Source: Harmothoe impar | Lineage: Eukaryota > Annelida > Polychaeta > Phyllodocida > Polynoidae | DNA: 64,000 nt | Direction of reading: 5' to 3' | Assembly (NCBI GenBank): GCA_947462335.1 | Contig: OX381715.1 | Coordinates: 43,059,472-43,123,471, forward strand | Shown: piece after piece, positions 53,342 through 64,000 of the stretch | How the letters are laid out: each line of letters begins with the position of its first letter | How positions within the stretch are numbered: position 1 is the first letter of the stretch | Notes under the pieces: generated by a model | Database searches by the model: none | Told to the model about the DNA's origin: nothing | Seen by the model: only the letters and a program-made list of their open reading frames with translations | Position numbers and translations under genes: made by a program

Positions 53342-53561
53342 CCCTTTAAAGACGGCATGATGCCTTAATGCATTCATGTCCTTGGTCATCATGATGCATG
53401 AATGCAGCCCTGGCGAGTAACTCACCACCGCTGCATTCAAGCATCATGCCGACCTTATGAGGTTGTAACTCTGCCGAAGGGTCGGCAAGATGCTTGCCGG
53501 GGCTGCATCGGTGCATCATGATGACAAAATAAATGTCATAGCGATATGCGCCTTTAAAGGG
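53342..53561 (+). mobile_element. piggyBac-type MITE copy
   Basis: TTAA (53338-53341) then CCCTTTAAAGACGGCATG. The end CGCCTTTAAAGGG is followed by CTAA. It contains GCAGCCCTGGCGAGTAACTC. Confidence 0.65.
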
Positions 53562-53619
53562 CTAAGCAGAAAGATAAATCTCCCAACTACCTGGTATATC
53601 TACGATGGCTCTTATCTAA

Positions 53620-53803
53620 CCCTCTAAGGGCAGTATGCGGCTTCATGTTCACTTACCACCATGATGCATGAATGCAGCACCGTAGAGTAAATCACCCTTC
53701 GGGAGTGCATCAATCTAAAAGGGCTTGCATTATGCATGAGCGCACTACTATATGAAGACGAAATGGCGTAATTGCATTAAAGGACAATGCAGTCCTTAAA
53801 GGG
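53620..53803 (+). mobile_element. piggyBac-type MITE copy
   Basis: CCCTCTAAGGGCAG to GCAGTCCTTAAAGGG; flanked by CTAA and TTAT. Confidence 0.55.
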
Positions 53804-53936
53804 TTATTACCGGGAGACAATTAACATCTCTTCCAATCCCATCCCCCTACCTACCTTTAACACTAATTACACTGTTTAATGACTCGCTGTATAGATCAGG
53901 CATGAAGCATTAATAACCAGAGGACGAGCTAGAAGC

Positions 53937-54161
53937 CCTTAAGGGATGCCCAGTGCTGTGTGTGCCAATTCCTTTGTCGTCATGTTGAGGTTATGATGTA
54001 TGAATGCAGCCAGAACTGCATCCCTAGGGAGCCTACTCGCCAGGACTGCATTTATGCATCGTGTCAATTCTTTGGGCTTGTATCAACCCCATGCGGTCAG
54101 AACGACGCATCCATGCATGATAACAGCAAAGGCATTAAAGCATGTTGTGACCCTTAAATGG
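53937..54161. mobile_element. piggyBac-type MITE copy, diverged
   Basis: CCCTTAAGGGATGCCCAG... to GTGACCCTTAAATGG. Another decayed copy follows at about 54226-54440. Confidence 0.45.
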
Positions 54162-54449
54162 TTAGCAATGTCCTTGAATGAGGGGGGGGGGCTAGGGGTA
54201 TATGTGTGTATTCCTGATAGGTAAACCTTTAAGGACATACATCAGACTTCATATTAATTTGTCCTCATATCGAAGCAATGCTGCCCTTGCGAGTATCTGG
54301 CATGCAGTGTATTGGTGCTTCATGCCGACACATACAAGGTCATCATGAAGCAGCAATGCAGGTGCGTCGGGTTCCTTACTGTGTGGGTCTGAATCCATGC
54401 ATCATGATGACAAAGTGAGGCAGTGCAGTAAAGCACTAGGCCATCCTAA

Positions 54450-55440
54450 TTACAGTTTACATCATTACTCACGGACTGTTTATTGGGAATCATATAATGT
54501 ATATTTGTAGATATCATCGTTGTTACTACTGGTGCAGGGTTTCTAAAGACTAGATTTAGTGTTTTATGCTATTCTATAATGAATTAGAGGACTACATATA
54601 CAGTGTACTAATGGATTTAGGGCGTAGTAATCACAAGGTTCTAAAGATTAATTATTGGTATGGCATTGGAATGCATGTTCATATGAAATATTAAAAGTTG
54701 GACGTGGGTGTGTAAGGACATTCCTATGTATAGATGGAAATGCTTGCCTTTGGATTCAATCCCCGGGGTGGCATTTATATATCATATCATAAAGTATATC
54801 AGTCAAATCATAAATGGCCACGCTGCTGCCCCTAAAGGCTTTGATATGAATTGGGGCTTTATATATGAGCTGCCTACCTTCCAATATCAAAGCATTCTAT
54901 CAAAGATATCTAAGGGAGAGAATCCTTTACAAACCCTTGCTAAAACTACCGATCTGACTGCACCGTTAAGATCTCTCAGATGGCTCTAGTCTAAGCCAAA
55001 CAGATGTTGCTACGTAATATCACAATGCCACGTCGCAGTATTACCATAAAATAAACACCCAGAAGCAAATCCATGTCATATCGAAACCAAAGCTTACATC
55101 TTCATACCATATTGATATGACTCAAGTACACTCCACAACACAAAAAGGTGTACCAAATATCACCAAGATGTGTACCAAATATCACAACCTCATGTCCCCC
55201 TACCCCTCACCACATCACCATATCCCACTGACGGTCTGACGCGCATGCGTAGATCTACTCCATAATGACCCCTAAGCCCCAAACACACAGACTCACTCAC
55301 CCACAAAAATACAAGGCAATTAGATGCAGCTCCTTGAGGGGCCCTTGAGCAGTATCCTCATCATGGGACCTTCATCACACCTTCCTGCCGGCCTGCTTAG
55401 ACTATTGACTCTGGGAGTACACTGGGAGTAACCCTGTAAG
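54450..55440. other. No recognisable feature
   Basis: Includes a 93-codon open frame (54708-54989), but its composition, AT-rich context and lack of domains give no reason to call it a gene. Confidence 0.4.
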
Positions 55441-55458
55441 GGCAGCATAGTGCTTTAA

Positions 55459-55680
55459 CCCTTTAAGGACGGCATCATACCTTAATGCATCATGCCCTTA
55501 GTCGTCATGATGCATGGATGCAGCCCTGGTGGTAACTCGCCAGAGCTGCATTGGTGCATCATGCTGACCATTCGGGAATGTCTCAACTGAATAGGGTCAT
55601 CATAATGCATGAATGCAGCACTGGTCGGAGCTGCATTGGTGTATCATGATGAATAAAGCACTGGCAAGTACCGCAAATTC
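55459..55680 (+). mobile_element. piggyBac-type MITE copy
   Basis: TTAA (55455-55458) then CCCTTTAAGGACGGCATC. The right end has decayed. Confidence 0.55.
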
Positions 55681-56574
55681 ATTCTAGAGTACTTAAAGCT
55701 TGACCATCATGGTTGAAGTGAGGCCAAAAGCACTTTTGGATATAGTTCAGTTTTCATTCACAAGAGGGCTCTTAAGGGCTGGGAGCTCAGCTCTTACAGG
55801 CACAATATAGGGTGAATATGTTGTAGCTGGACAGTGCTCATGGTCCCCTGTCCAAAAACTGCTGCCCTCTGGTTGAACTTGTATTTTAGTCCATGTATGG
55901 AAAATACTGAACTTATTCCCTGACGGCCCAGCTTTAAGTTTCCATATTCAGGATGCCTATGCCACTTATATGATTTATCTAAGTTAGGGTTGCGCTTATA
56001 ATTATACGTGCGTTAGGCGTATAGAATACACACGAATTTTAACTAGAATCAAGTAGATGTTATGACGACAAACATTAAAGCGCTATGCGGGCCTTCATGG
56101 TTTAAAGGCTTATCCCAGATGTCATAAGGAGGAGGGACGATCAAACGTAAATCTACTTTGGTGAACACCAGGGGGCAGGACTGTGAAATAGGGGCTTCCC
56201 TTTCACACACACGGAGGTGTAACAATATGGGCGATAATAGAGGGAGTTGTCAATGCCTTGAGCCCTGAGCTCCCAGCACCTTGTTGTTAAAACCAGCATT
56301 GTGTGAAGTACTGTGCAGCCTCTATGGGATTCACTCCTATTTTCGCCCAGCGTGCTCAGTAGGAGACAGTAGGGGACCTAGAGTTGAGGTGTGACATTTT
56401 CTACAGGTAGCCACTCTCCCGGTAGACATTTCTTCGCACTATTGCTTCTGCTCCAAGTTGAAATCTCCTATGAATTCAGGAGGAGAATGCGACAGAGACA
56501 GAGGCCGTGCGGTTTTGCCACGATGTACAGTACCATCGTACTGGAGTCCCCCCGCCTCCTAGCGTTTATACATT

Positions 56575-56755
56575 TGAAGACCAACTGGCAAGGGCTGCAT
56601 TCAAGCATCATGGCGACCCTACAGGGGTTAGGACACTTCCTAAGGGTCGGCGTGATGCACCGATGTAGCAAGATACTCTCCTGGGACACGGTGCCGGGGC
56701 AGCATTGGTGCATCATGAGGACACATATCATCTTTTAGCGACTTGCCTTAAAGGG
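56575..56755 (+). mobile_element. piggyBac-type MITE, 5'-truncated
   Basis: Starts in the middle of the family (AAGGGCTGCATTCAAGCATC) and ends TTGCCTTAAAGGG before TTAC. Confidence 0.55.
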
Positions 56756-56992
56756 TTACAGCCTGCAGACTGTGCAGTGAAGGTGTGACACCAGGGGGTG
56801 TCCAATACACGGTGAGGTAAGCTGTAGGGAGATGACAAATATTAGCTTCATCATTGACACAGGTGGGAGGGGTGAGGTTAGGTGAGGGGTATTCACGACT
56901 TCCGTCCTCTGTAATCCCCAATGGGAAGCGACGCCTGCTTTTGTGTCAGCCAGACCTATGATAACCATTTAAGGACGAGCTGGTGCTTTAAC

Positions 56993-57200
56993 CATTTAAA
57001 GACGGATGTCGCTTAAAGATGACATTTGTCGTCATGATGCACCAATGCAGGCCCGGCGAATACCTCTCCGAGGCTGCATTAGTGCATCATTGCAACCCCA
57101 CTGGACTTTCTCAACCAAGCAGGGTTACTCGCCAGGGCTGCATTCATGCATCATAATGACCAAGGCATGATGCATTTATGCACTATACGTTCTAGGCCCT
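56993..57200 (-). mobile_element. piggyBac-type MITE copy
   Basis: Begins after TTAA with CCATTTAAAGACGGATGTCG and continues through GATGACATTTGTCGTCATG. Confidence 0.5.
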
Positions 57201-57214
57201 TTGTCAGCATGATG

Positions 57215-57950
57215 CATGGATGCAGTCCTGTGGAACGTTACACAGCAAATAACCATATTACCAGAAGGAAAAGGCTATTACAAGATAGAAAATATTCCTT
57301 TTATTTCTTAATTTAGTACTCTGAACATATCGCTTCAATAGAGACATTAATAGATATATATTCCTATTAGCTGAATGAATCCCATAGTCAAGTTTTATCA
57401 TGAATGCTATGTAGACAAAAAGATTTTTATAGTGTCTCATACCAATAGCTTTCTCTGTGTTAAATATGTTATTTACGAGGTACCTATTTAGAAATACATT
57501 CAACACAATCACCAAAAGGAGATCATTGTCATTATACCAGTTCCAAAGGATTATGGCATCACTATTAGCTGTGCAACGCCCACTGGTGGACCTACTTGCT
57601 GTTTGCATGATGCATGCATGAAGCCTTGGCGAGTACCAAACCAGCTCTGTATTCACGCATCATATCAATAAAAGGAATATAACATCAAAGGTCCATGTGG
57701 CCATTACAGGATTAAGGCTTCAATATTTATCCCTGTCTCCTTATGGCTTAGGCCAAAAAAAGAAGAAAGTGTTTCGGGTTAAACAAGACAATATGCCAGG
57801 CACAAAAATCTAAGAATCAATTTATTTTTTGTGCTTTTATAAAACTGCCCCTGCCTGAGACAGCCGGATTTTAGGGGTGCCATCTTATTGAGTACCGGAT
57901 AATGGAGGTCTGAAAATATCGTTGTTTTAATCCATATTATCATAGTGAAG
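57215..57950. other. No recognisable feature
   Basis: AT-rich. The 132-codon minus-strand frame (57258-57656) has no domain or context. AGGCCAAAAAAAGAAG...GTTTCGGGTT near 57750 resembles one end of the fold-backs at 8.1-8.6 kb. Confidence 0.4.
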
Positions 57951-57959
57951 TGAATCTTA

Positions 57960-58103
57960 GAGTCAATACCAAGTTAGGGTTGATACACTCCCAAAGGATC
58001 AGCATTGGTACATCAATGCAGCCCCGGCAAGCTACTCCCCAGGGCTGCGTTGATGGTTCATTACAGAAAATATGGCCTGTTAGAGACATGTGTCCGTAAA
58101 GGG
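57960..58103 (+). mobile_element. piggyBac-type MITE, 5'-truncated
   Basis: Right end TGTCCGTAAAGGG then TTAA (58104-58107). The left half is missing. Confidence 0.5.
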
Positions 58104-58213
58104 TTAACAAGACGTCCTCCTTAAACCCCGACCTTCTGCTGCTTACTATTCCCTTGGGACAGAAATGGTTTCTTAACTTCAGTCTAAATCCATATGAGTT
58201 GTGAATATATTAA

Positions 58214-58428
58214 CCCTTTCAGAACGGCATGTCACTGAAGGGCAGTATTTGTTGCAATGATCCACAAATGCAGCACTGGCAAGCAGCTCGCCGATGCTGC
58301 ATTAGTGCATCATGCTGATCCTTAGGGAGTACATCAACTCGACATGCTAGTTACTTGCCAGAGATGCATTCATGTATCATGACGACCTAGGGCATGATGC
58401 ATTAATGCATTTGGCTGTCCGTAAGGGG
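58214..58428 (-). mobile_element. piggyBac-type MITE with perfect TTAA duplication
   Basis: TTAA at 58210-58213 and 58429-58432. CCCTTTCAGAACGGCATGTC to TGTCCGTAAGGGG. Along with 5021-5230 and 12081-12304 this is one of the clearest integration footprints. Confidence 0.65.
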
Positions 58429-58804
58429 TTAAATCAAATAGCAACCACTTCCTTTTAGAGAGACATGCTTGCATCTAACTCGAGGAATTCAGAGCAGCTC
58501 CCGGTAGCAGAGGTGATCAAGAAATAATATAAAGCAAAATGTTTTTTCTCAGTCCCAGACATCTTAATCCTATATACTATTTGAACTGACAGTATCACAG
58601 AAGTTATGTTCTGGTATAATTTGGTGGATGAGGGCCATACTTCTCTTTAACGTCTATAGTTATCGTTATCACGTCATTTCTAGATCATAAAGATAACATA
58701 GACTTTTGATCTTGAAAGGGAAATGATCAGAGATGTTTAAGTCTCTATATAATGTCATAACCAGTAGATAACTCGTCGTTGCCTTCAGCTCTTGACAGTC
58801 CGTC

Positions 58805-59035
58805 CTTTAAGCCTATAAGAGTCGCAGGTTGTATCAATGCAGTATGGCCTTTCTAGTCTTAAAGTATGAATGCAGCTCTGGTGAATAACTCTCCAGTGCT
58901 GCATTCAAGCATCATACTGGCCCTATGGGCTTGATACACTCAGCATGATGCATCAATGCAGCAGCAGTGAGTTACACACCGGGCCTACATTGGTGCATCA
59001 TGACGATAAAGTGACATCCCGCCTTGAAGAGCTAA
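58805..59035. mobile_element. piggyBac-type MITE copy, diverged
   Basis: GCAGCTCTGGTGAATAACTC and TTGGTGCATCATGACGATAA modules; right end CGCCTTGAAGAGC. Confidence 0.45.
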
Positions 59036-59420
59036 ATGCACTCTGTCTGGTTAACAACCGCATATTGCAAATGTTTATGTGTCTTGGTACATATCAAAGT
59101 GTCACTCATAACGGGGCATCCCGAGTCCACAGTTTGCAGTTGCAGACCTGTGGCTTTCATATATGAAGTGGTTTGTAGCATCTCTTACTGGCTTTAAGAA
59201 ATGTTAAGAAAGCAAGATTGTGGGCACAATGGACGAAACTCGCCGTTAAGTGCTGACCATTTTCGGAAAAGGCAAGAAATGTAGCCAAGTAGAAATGATG
59301 CGCCAGGTTCCTCCATAGCAGGGGCATGGTGGCAAGCAGTTGACATTTTAGGTTTGACCTTTTTCAGGGTTGGTCAAAAGTGGGGAGGGACATGCCCCGT
59401 CCCCCTGGTTGCCACGCCCC

Positions 59421-59422
<2 letters not shown>

Positions 59423-59509
<87 letters not shown>
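59423..59509. repeat. (TA)n microsatellite
   Basis: Uninterrupted TA run of about 85 bases. Confidence 0.95.
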
Positions 59510-59511
<2 letters not shown>

Positions 59512-59654
59512 CGAGCTCATAAATGCACGCCATCGTACATAGAGTATAGTGGTAGGTGTATCGATGAACACAGCAGATAGGGTAGTCAGGTTACACGGTC
59601 ACGATGCAGAGTGCTAGAAAAAAAACATGGATTTATGGTCAGGTCTTTTAACTC

Positions 59655-59775
59655 TTTAAGGGCGGTATAATGCATTCATGCATCATGCCCTTGGGGGTGT
59701 CTCAACCCCATATGGTCGGCATGATGCATTCATAAATTCAGCGCTGATGAGTTCCTTGCCAGGGCTGTATTCAGA
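59655..59775. mobile_element. piggyBac-type MITE fragment
   Basis: CTCTTTAAGGGCGGTATAATGC start; truncated at GGGCTGTATTCA. A poly-G run follows at 59801-59817. Confidence 0.45.
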
Positions 59776-60558
59776 AAAAAAAATTTTAATCCATATTGAT
59801 GGGGGGGGGGGGGGGGGCAGAAAACCCTACACTGGTTGGCGTAAATATCAATACAAGGACAAGTGTCTGAGGAGGCAAATTATGTAGTAGTTAAACCACT
59901 GCTATACCTCTGTACTGAGGATAATGCGACAGTCAAGGCTGACCACGAGTCGGCAGACGAGTGTGCTCACTTATGCCACACACTATGGACCATAGTATGG
60001 TGAGTGTTTTCTCACCTTTTGTACGTCATATAGAGTCGGGGCATTTATTTTGTTCTTCCAGGTTCGGTCCGTATGGGCCCTATCAACCTGCTAACCAGCC
60101 TTGGGCTGTGTCGGTTTTAAAACTATATTTATCTATCTATCTTTTGTTCTGATAGCCAAGTGTGGCATAACCAAGGATACACGTCTGTATCTAATGGCAC
60201 ATAAAGGGGCGTTGCTTTGCTGGGCTCTTGTCCGAGCAAGTTAATGATGCAGGCAGTGGGGGATGACTGTGTCTGTCATGTATCAGTGTTCTCTTTAATC
60301 TTAGTTAAGAGTATGTATCTCATGACAGTATCAAGCTGACAAGCTTTCAGGTGATAGACGCAATACCCTAAAACGCATAATAAGCATAACTTGCATATTA
60401 GCCGCACCCTGACTTAGGGCAGATCCTATAAGCCGCACTGGTAATCTGATTATGGTGACTCTTATACTGTACCATTGTAGAAAAAACAACTTGCATAGTA
60501 ACCGCACCCTGATTTTGGGCCGATCATATAAGCCGCACAGGCGATGTGACATGCGTAC

Positions 60559-61586
60559 TACCCACTCAACAAAAAAACCCGTTATTTTGCCAAAGAATAA
60601 ACGTTCTCTAAAAGTTTATAAAACGTTTGGTTTTAACGTTTTATATACATATACGTTTTGAAGTGCAACCTTATTCCCATGTTAAATAACGTTTTTCAAG
60701 GATCAAAATAATGTTTTTAATGGGTTAAAATTACGTTTTTTTCTGTCAGTCAGAGGGCACCAACCCAGCTGCAAAATAAGTATACTATTTTTGGTTTTAT
60801 TTATCTTATATTATTCTTATTTTGTTGATTCATATGTTTTCCTTTGGATATGTAATAGTAAATTCTCTATTTTACAACCGTCAGTTAGCAAATACTACCT
60901 TCAGTACGGACCTTCAGTAGGCCTGCACAAAGAAGCCTTTGATACATGTATGACAAATACTCATTTGCAGTGGTGTGATTATATCTTTTTTAAATCCCCA
61001 CTAAATGGGTGTTTACAGATATATTCTGACCCTGGACTGCATAAATACAGTTCAGCTTGCTGCTATTCTATGAAAAATGTTTTTGATATGAAATTTCCAA
61101 ATTACATTGATGAAAAGAAGTTAGGATAATTGTAATTGTGGCACTTTTGAATAGGATAATGCACTGAGGCATAAGCAAAATACCATCAATGGGATAGTGC
61201 TGTCTCCTGGTTGCAGATACAGAAATCAATAGAAACATTAATAAACATCAAAATAACGTTTTTGATACAAACGTTTTCCCCCGACAATGTTTAAATGTCT
61301 AATAACGTATTGGATGCAAACGCTTTCATCTAAACTATACAGAAATGTTTGATAAGGTTGAAGGTACTAACGTTTTTATTTAAACCCTGTAGAAACATTA
61401 AATAACGTTATGGAAACAAACGTTATTCTCTAAACCTTCTAGAAACCTTAAATCATGTTCTAAGTAGCAACATTTCTATTGTGAACTATATAGAAACGTT
61501 TAAACAATATTATTTAAGAAATGTTCTCCTTCAAACCCAGTGAAAACGTTTGAAAATGTTGAATAACGTTTGTTGTTGAGTGGGTA
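60559..61586. mobile_element. TIR element with TACCCACTCAACAAA ends and AACGTT motifs
   Basis: Left TACCCACTCAACAAAAAAAC, right CGTTTGTTGTTGAGTGGGTA. AACGTT/AAACGTTT motifs crowd both subterminal zones (60600-60745 and 61250-61570). The centre (about 60780-61230) lacks them and holds a 112-codon frame with no recognised domain. Confidence 0.7.
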
Positions 61587-61684
61587 GCTTCTACCCAAGG
61601 CTTTACGGTATCTTCAATCACCTAGGCTGTCCTTAAACTAGGGTTACAAATGCCTGGATGGTTCACCCTATGTGTGTCCAGCTG

Positions 61685-62485
61685 TGTCCATGACATCCAC
61701 CATACCTAGTTACCCTTAGTGGCATACTGTTTACACCTCATCAAAAACAATTCTCAGTGTAAAGAGATAAATATGATGTCCAAGAACCAGGTCGTTGTAT
61801 GAGCATCTGCATGTAGACAACATCACCTGATGCTACAAAAAGAGTATTGATTTGCATAAAATACAGAGTTTTGTAATGGATCTTTGTGGTGTCTTGAAAT
61901 ACAGCCATGTATATCTCAAAGACATACTAATTATCACTAAGGTTATGTGTCGTCACTGTCAGTTAAGCCTCTGGTGATGTCTATCACAACCTTACATGAA
62001 GAGGGGTTCACTACACTAAGTCTGAAAGATTGCCTGGTTGATACTGACATTAGATACATACATAGATATCTAGGTTTTATAATCAGTGTTCGTTACATAT
62101 TGTCAACTTTAGATAGCGTCTGTCATCACACTTCATTCATTCATAAGAAACATAGTTTCTCAGGTATATAATTTACTTGTTTAAGAGCTTTAGAGCAATG
62201 TCTGACGGCTCATATGTATATTATGTGTCCTGCTGTGTCTATTACAACCACCATGCTTAGTTACCCTTAGTGACACACTGTTTGCATCTCATCCAAAAAC
62301 AATCTCAGTGTAAAGAGATAAATATTGTGTCCAAGAATCAGATGATTGCATGAACATCTGCACGTAGGCTATGTCACCTGAGGCTACAAAAATCAACCAG
62401 TTTAGATCCTCATAAAATATTGGGATTGGGATGAATGTGGCTGAGATGTTGTAATACAGATGTCTATCAGACAGACATACCAATA
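61685..62485 (+). repeat. Two direct copies of a 250-bp segment, 550 bp apart
   Basis: TAGTTACCCTTAGTGRCAYACTGTTT, CTCAGTGTAAAGAGATAAATAT and GATGCTACAAAAA/GAGGCTACAAAAA occur at about 61685-61935 and again at 62235-62485, about 80 percent alike by eye. Confidence 0.7.
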
Positions 62486-62969
62486 CTGACTGTGGTGATG
62501 TGTTGTCAGTTGTAGCCGCTGTGAATCAGCATGTCCATTGTTAACTCCGTGTGACAGTCGCGAGTTTACTCAAAGATATCCAGGAGCTTGCCTGCTAGTT
62601 CCTAGACACACACACCATGGTGTATGGACAATTTATGGTTGTAAGCATAGATTAGGACTCATTCGTGAACAATTACGTTTTAACCATGTTCAATGCTGGG
62701 GTGTTTATATGTGTTTATAGTGCCATGATTTAACCTAGACAACTAACTGAGACTTTCATTATACCTTAGTTGTGGCATATTTAGATTTATTTTCTTAAAG
62801 GGGAGAAATGGCGCTTTGAATAATTTTATCATGTCCATTTAATTTTTATATCATACTACCATACGTTTGTGATAAAGGTAATGTGCATAACGCTCATCGT
62901 CGTTTGTACTGTCAAAGTTTGCTGTTACAAATGTCCCTCTCTCATTGCTGCTGCTGCCTGGATTAAGGG

Positions 62970-63105
62970 CTACACTCAAGAATCATGCCGACCCTACGGG
63001 GTTGAGACGCTCCCATATAGAGTCGGCATGAATGCAACCCTCGTAAGATGATTCGTGAGAGCTCAGGACATCAGAGGACTATGTAGTCCTTAAAGCTTTG
63101 ACTTA
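62970..63105. mobile_element. piggyBac-type MITE fragment
   Basis: ATCATGCCGACCCTACGGGG and GAGTCGGCATGAATGCAACC modules; both ends decayed. Confidence 0.45.
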
Positions 63106-63404
63106 GAGAGGATTCCAGTGACACCTTACCAACAACACCCATTTCCCTTACACTCCAGCTGTTCAGCCATTTCATTATCTCCTCACAATATTGGTCTGTG
63201 CACTCTTTTATCCTAGTAACTATCCCATCACAGGTACCTGATAGTTCTCACACCAATAGGATGGGTCTGCCTTTTTAACAAGTCAGTTTTCACACAAAAC
63301 TATCCAATTCCCTCCAACACCTCTCACTCTGTCTATCTTACATGTGTCTATTAGAGTCAGGTGCACCTGGAATTCTTTGGACTTTAATAACCATTTACTG
63401 TCAG

Positions 63405-63606
63405 AAAAGTGCTTTAATGTTCTGTTCGGTGGGGAACAGTGCCAGTTCTGCATGAATGCATCATGTTTGCCCAATGGGGTAGATACACTCACGAGAGGTG
63501 AGCATGATGCATCATTGCAGCAATGGAGAATCACTTGCTGGTACTGCATTGGTGCATCGTGGCTACAAATGAACAGGCCTTGAGGCATCATGCTTTCCTT
63601 ATAGGG
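63405..63606 (+). mobile_element. piggyBac-type MITE copy
   Basis: Right end ATGCTTTCCTTATAGGG then TTAA (63607-63610). Internal GGTGAGCATGATGCATCATT is present. Confidence 0.5.
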
Positions 63607-63849
63607 TTAACAAACACATCATAGGAGTGCATGTATAAAACGCCCCTGTAACGCCCCTTCTCATCAAGCTGATAGTCGATACATGTCAGCGACATGCCTG
63701 CATGTAGGTGTCTTCTATACTGCCTCTCCCACCGGCTGATAACAGCTCTTCTCATACATGCACGTAATGGTCATTTTCTAACAACGAAGTCTGATTAATT
63801 TGCATTCGCCTTTTTTGTTTAAAAGGTGTAAAACGTTTTTGTCCCCTAG

Positions 63850-64000
63850 GGATCCAAAGGTTTTAGCTCCCCTACCAAATCACCCATCAAATTCGACGCC
63901 ACCGTCCCCCCTGTTGTTGAGAAATTACCACTCCCTTGTCAAATCTTCTCATCCTTTCGGGGCTCATTTCTAAACCTCCATGACCTGAAGGTATTGAAAG
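63850..64000 (+). CDS. Candidate internal exon of a host gene, running to or off the window edge
   Basis: A pyrimidine tract CGTTTTTGTCCCCTAG ends at 63849 and is followed by an open frame of 50 codons to the window end. Read in phase 0 it gives GSKGFSSPTKSPIKF..., with one Cys and no recognised domain. It may end at AAG|GTATTG (63990/63991) or continue beyond. The phase matches the donor at 17302, so both could belong to one secreted-protein gene with an intron of about 46.5 kb. No homology evidence supports this link, and unseen exons could lie between. Confidence 0.45.

Noticed and set aside
57258..57656. 132-codon minus-strand frame as a gene
   Set aside because: AT-rich, no domain, no splice-site or promoter support, and runs into MITE sequence at its 5' end.
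60791..61129. 112-codon frame inside the AACGTT element as a transposase
   Set aside because: No catalytic or DNA-binding motif can be seen and the length is far below known transposases.

Overview
The window looks like nuclear DNA of a metazoan with a repeat-rich genome, most likely a marine invertebrate. It has no operons or Shine-Dalgarno-led genes. It has spliceosomal-type exon borders, many short inverted-repeat transposons, TA and GT microsatellites, and two tyrosine-recombinase (YR) retrotransposons of the DIRS order, Ngaro-like, a group known from aquatic invertebrates, fish and fungi. The phylum cannot be fixed from the sequence alone.

Layout. 1-16.8 kb holds no convincing host gene and is a mosaic of non-autonomous elements: a 2.1-kb long-inverted-repeat element (936-3052), a second TIR element (about 3130-4100), tRNA-like fragments, a TATA-bearing insertion inside an older repeat (about 7263-8025), nested fold-backs, a 21-bp palindromic tandem array (10583-10745), and scattered copies of a piggyBac-type MITE (TTAA target, CCCTTT...AAAGGG ends). 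At 16879-17301 there is a candidate first coding exon of a secreted protein (signal peptide, 60 codons, GTGAGT donor). The end of this exon and the following 3.1 kb are tandemly duplicated (17263-20345 and 20346-23439). The last 151 bases (63850-64000) look like a later exon in the same phase. If so, about 46.5 kb of the window is intron, and the retroelements lie inside it.

Retroelement core. Element 1 (26024-31391, minus strand) encodes, in order, a small zinc-ribbon ORF, a Gag-like ORF starting in an ATGA overlap, an RT/RNase H ORF in the Gag frame after a UGA, and a tyrosine recombinase. The RT ORF carries one internal TAA, so this copy is probably dead. Element 2 (34608-40055, plus strand) has three open ORFs (Gag-like, RT/RNase H, tyrosine recombinase) and terminal repeats that look identical by eye, so it appears young. 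Both have split direct repeats in the order A1-ORFs-B1-A2-B2, an AATAAA between A2 and B2, a short shared core (ATT in element 1, CATT in element 2) at all three junctions, and a splice-acceptor-like site where the recombinase ORF begins. They lie head to head about 3.2 kb apart. Element 2 sits inside a piggyBac-type MITE. A third zinc-ribbon ORF (41369-41803, minus) may be a relic of a relative of element 1.

Right third. 42.0-43.8 kb is a 353-bp satellite (about five units). It belongs to a large imperfect palindrome that continues through G/C-skewed minisatellites (43.8-44.9, 46.3-46.8, 48.2-48.6 kb) and ends in an inverted partial satellite unit at 48.6-48.8 kb. Another palindromic element full of the motif CCGATCATGTACGTCA (about 46.75-48.18 kb) is nested in it. 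From 49 kb to the terminal exon there are more MITEs and otherwise featureless intron-like sequence.
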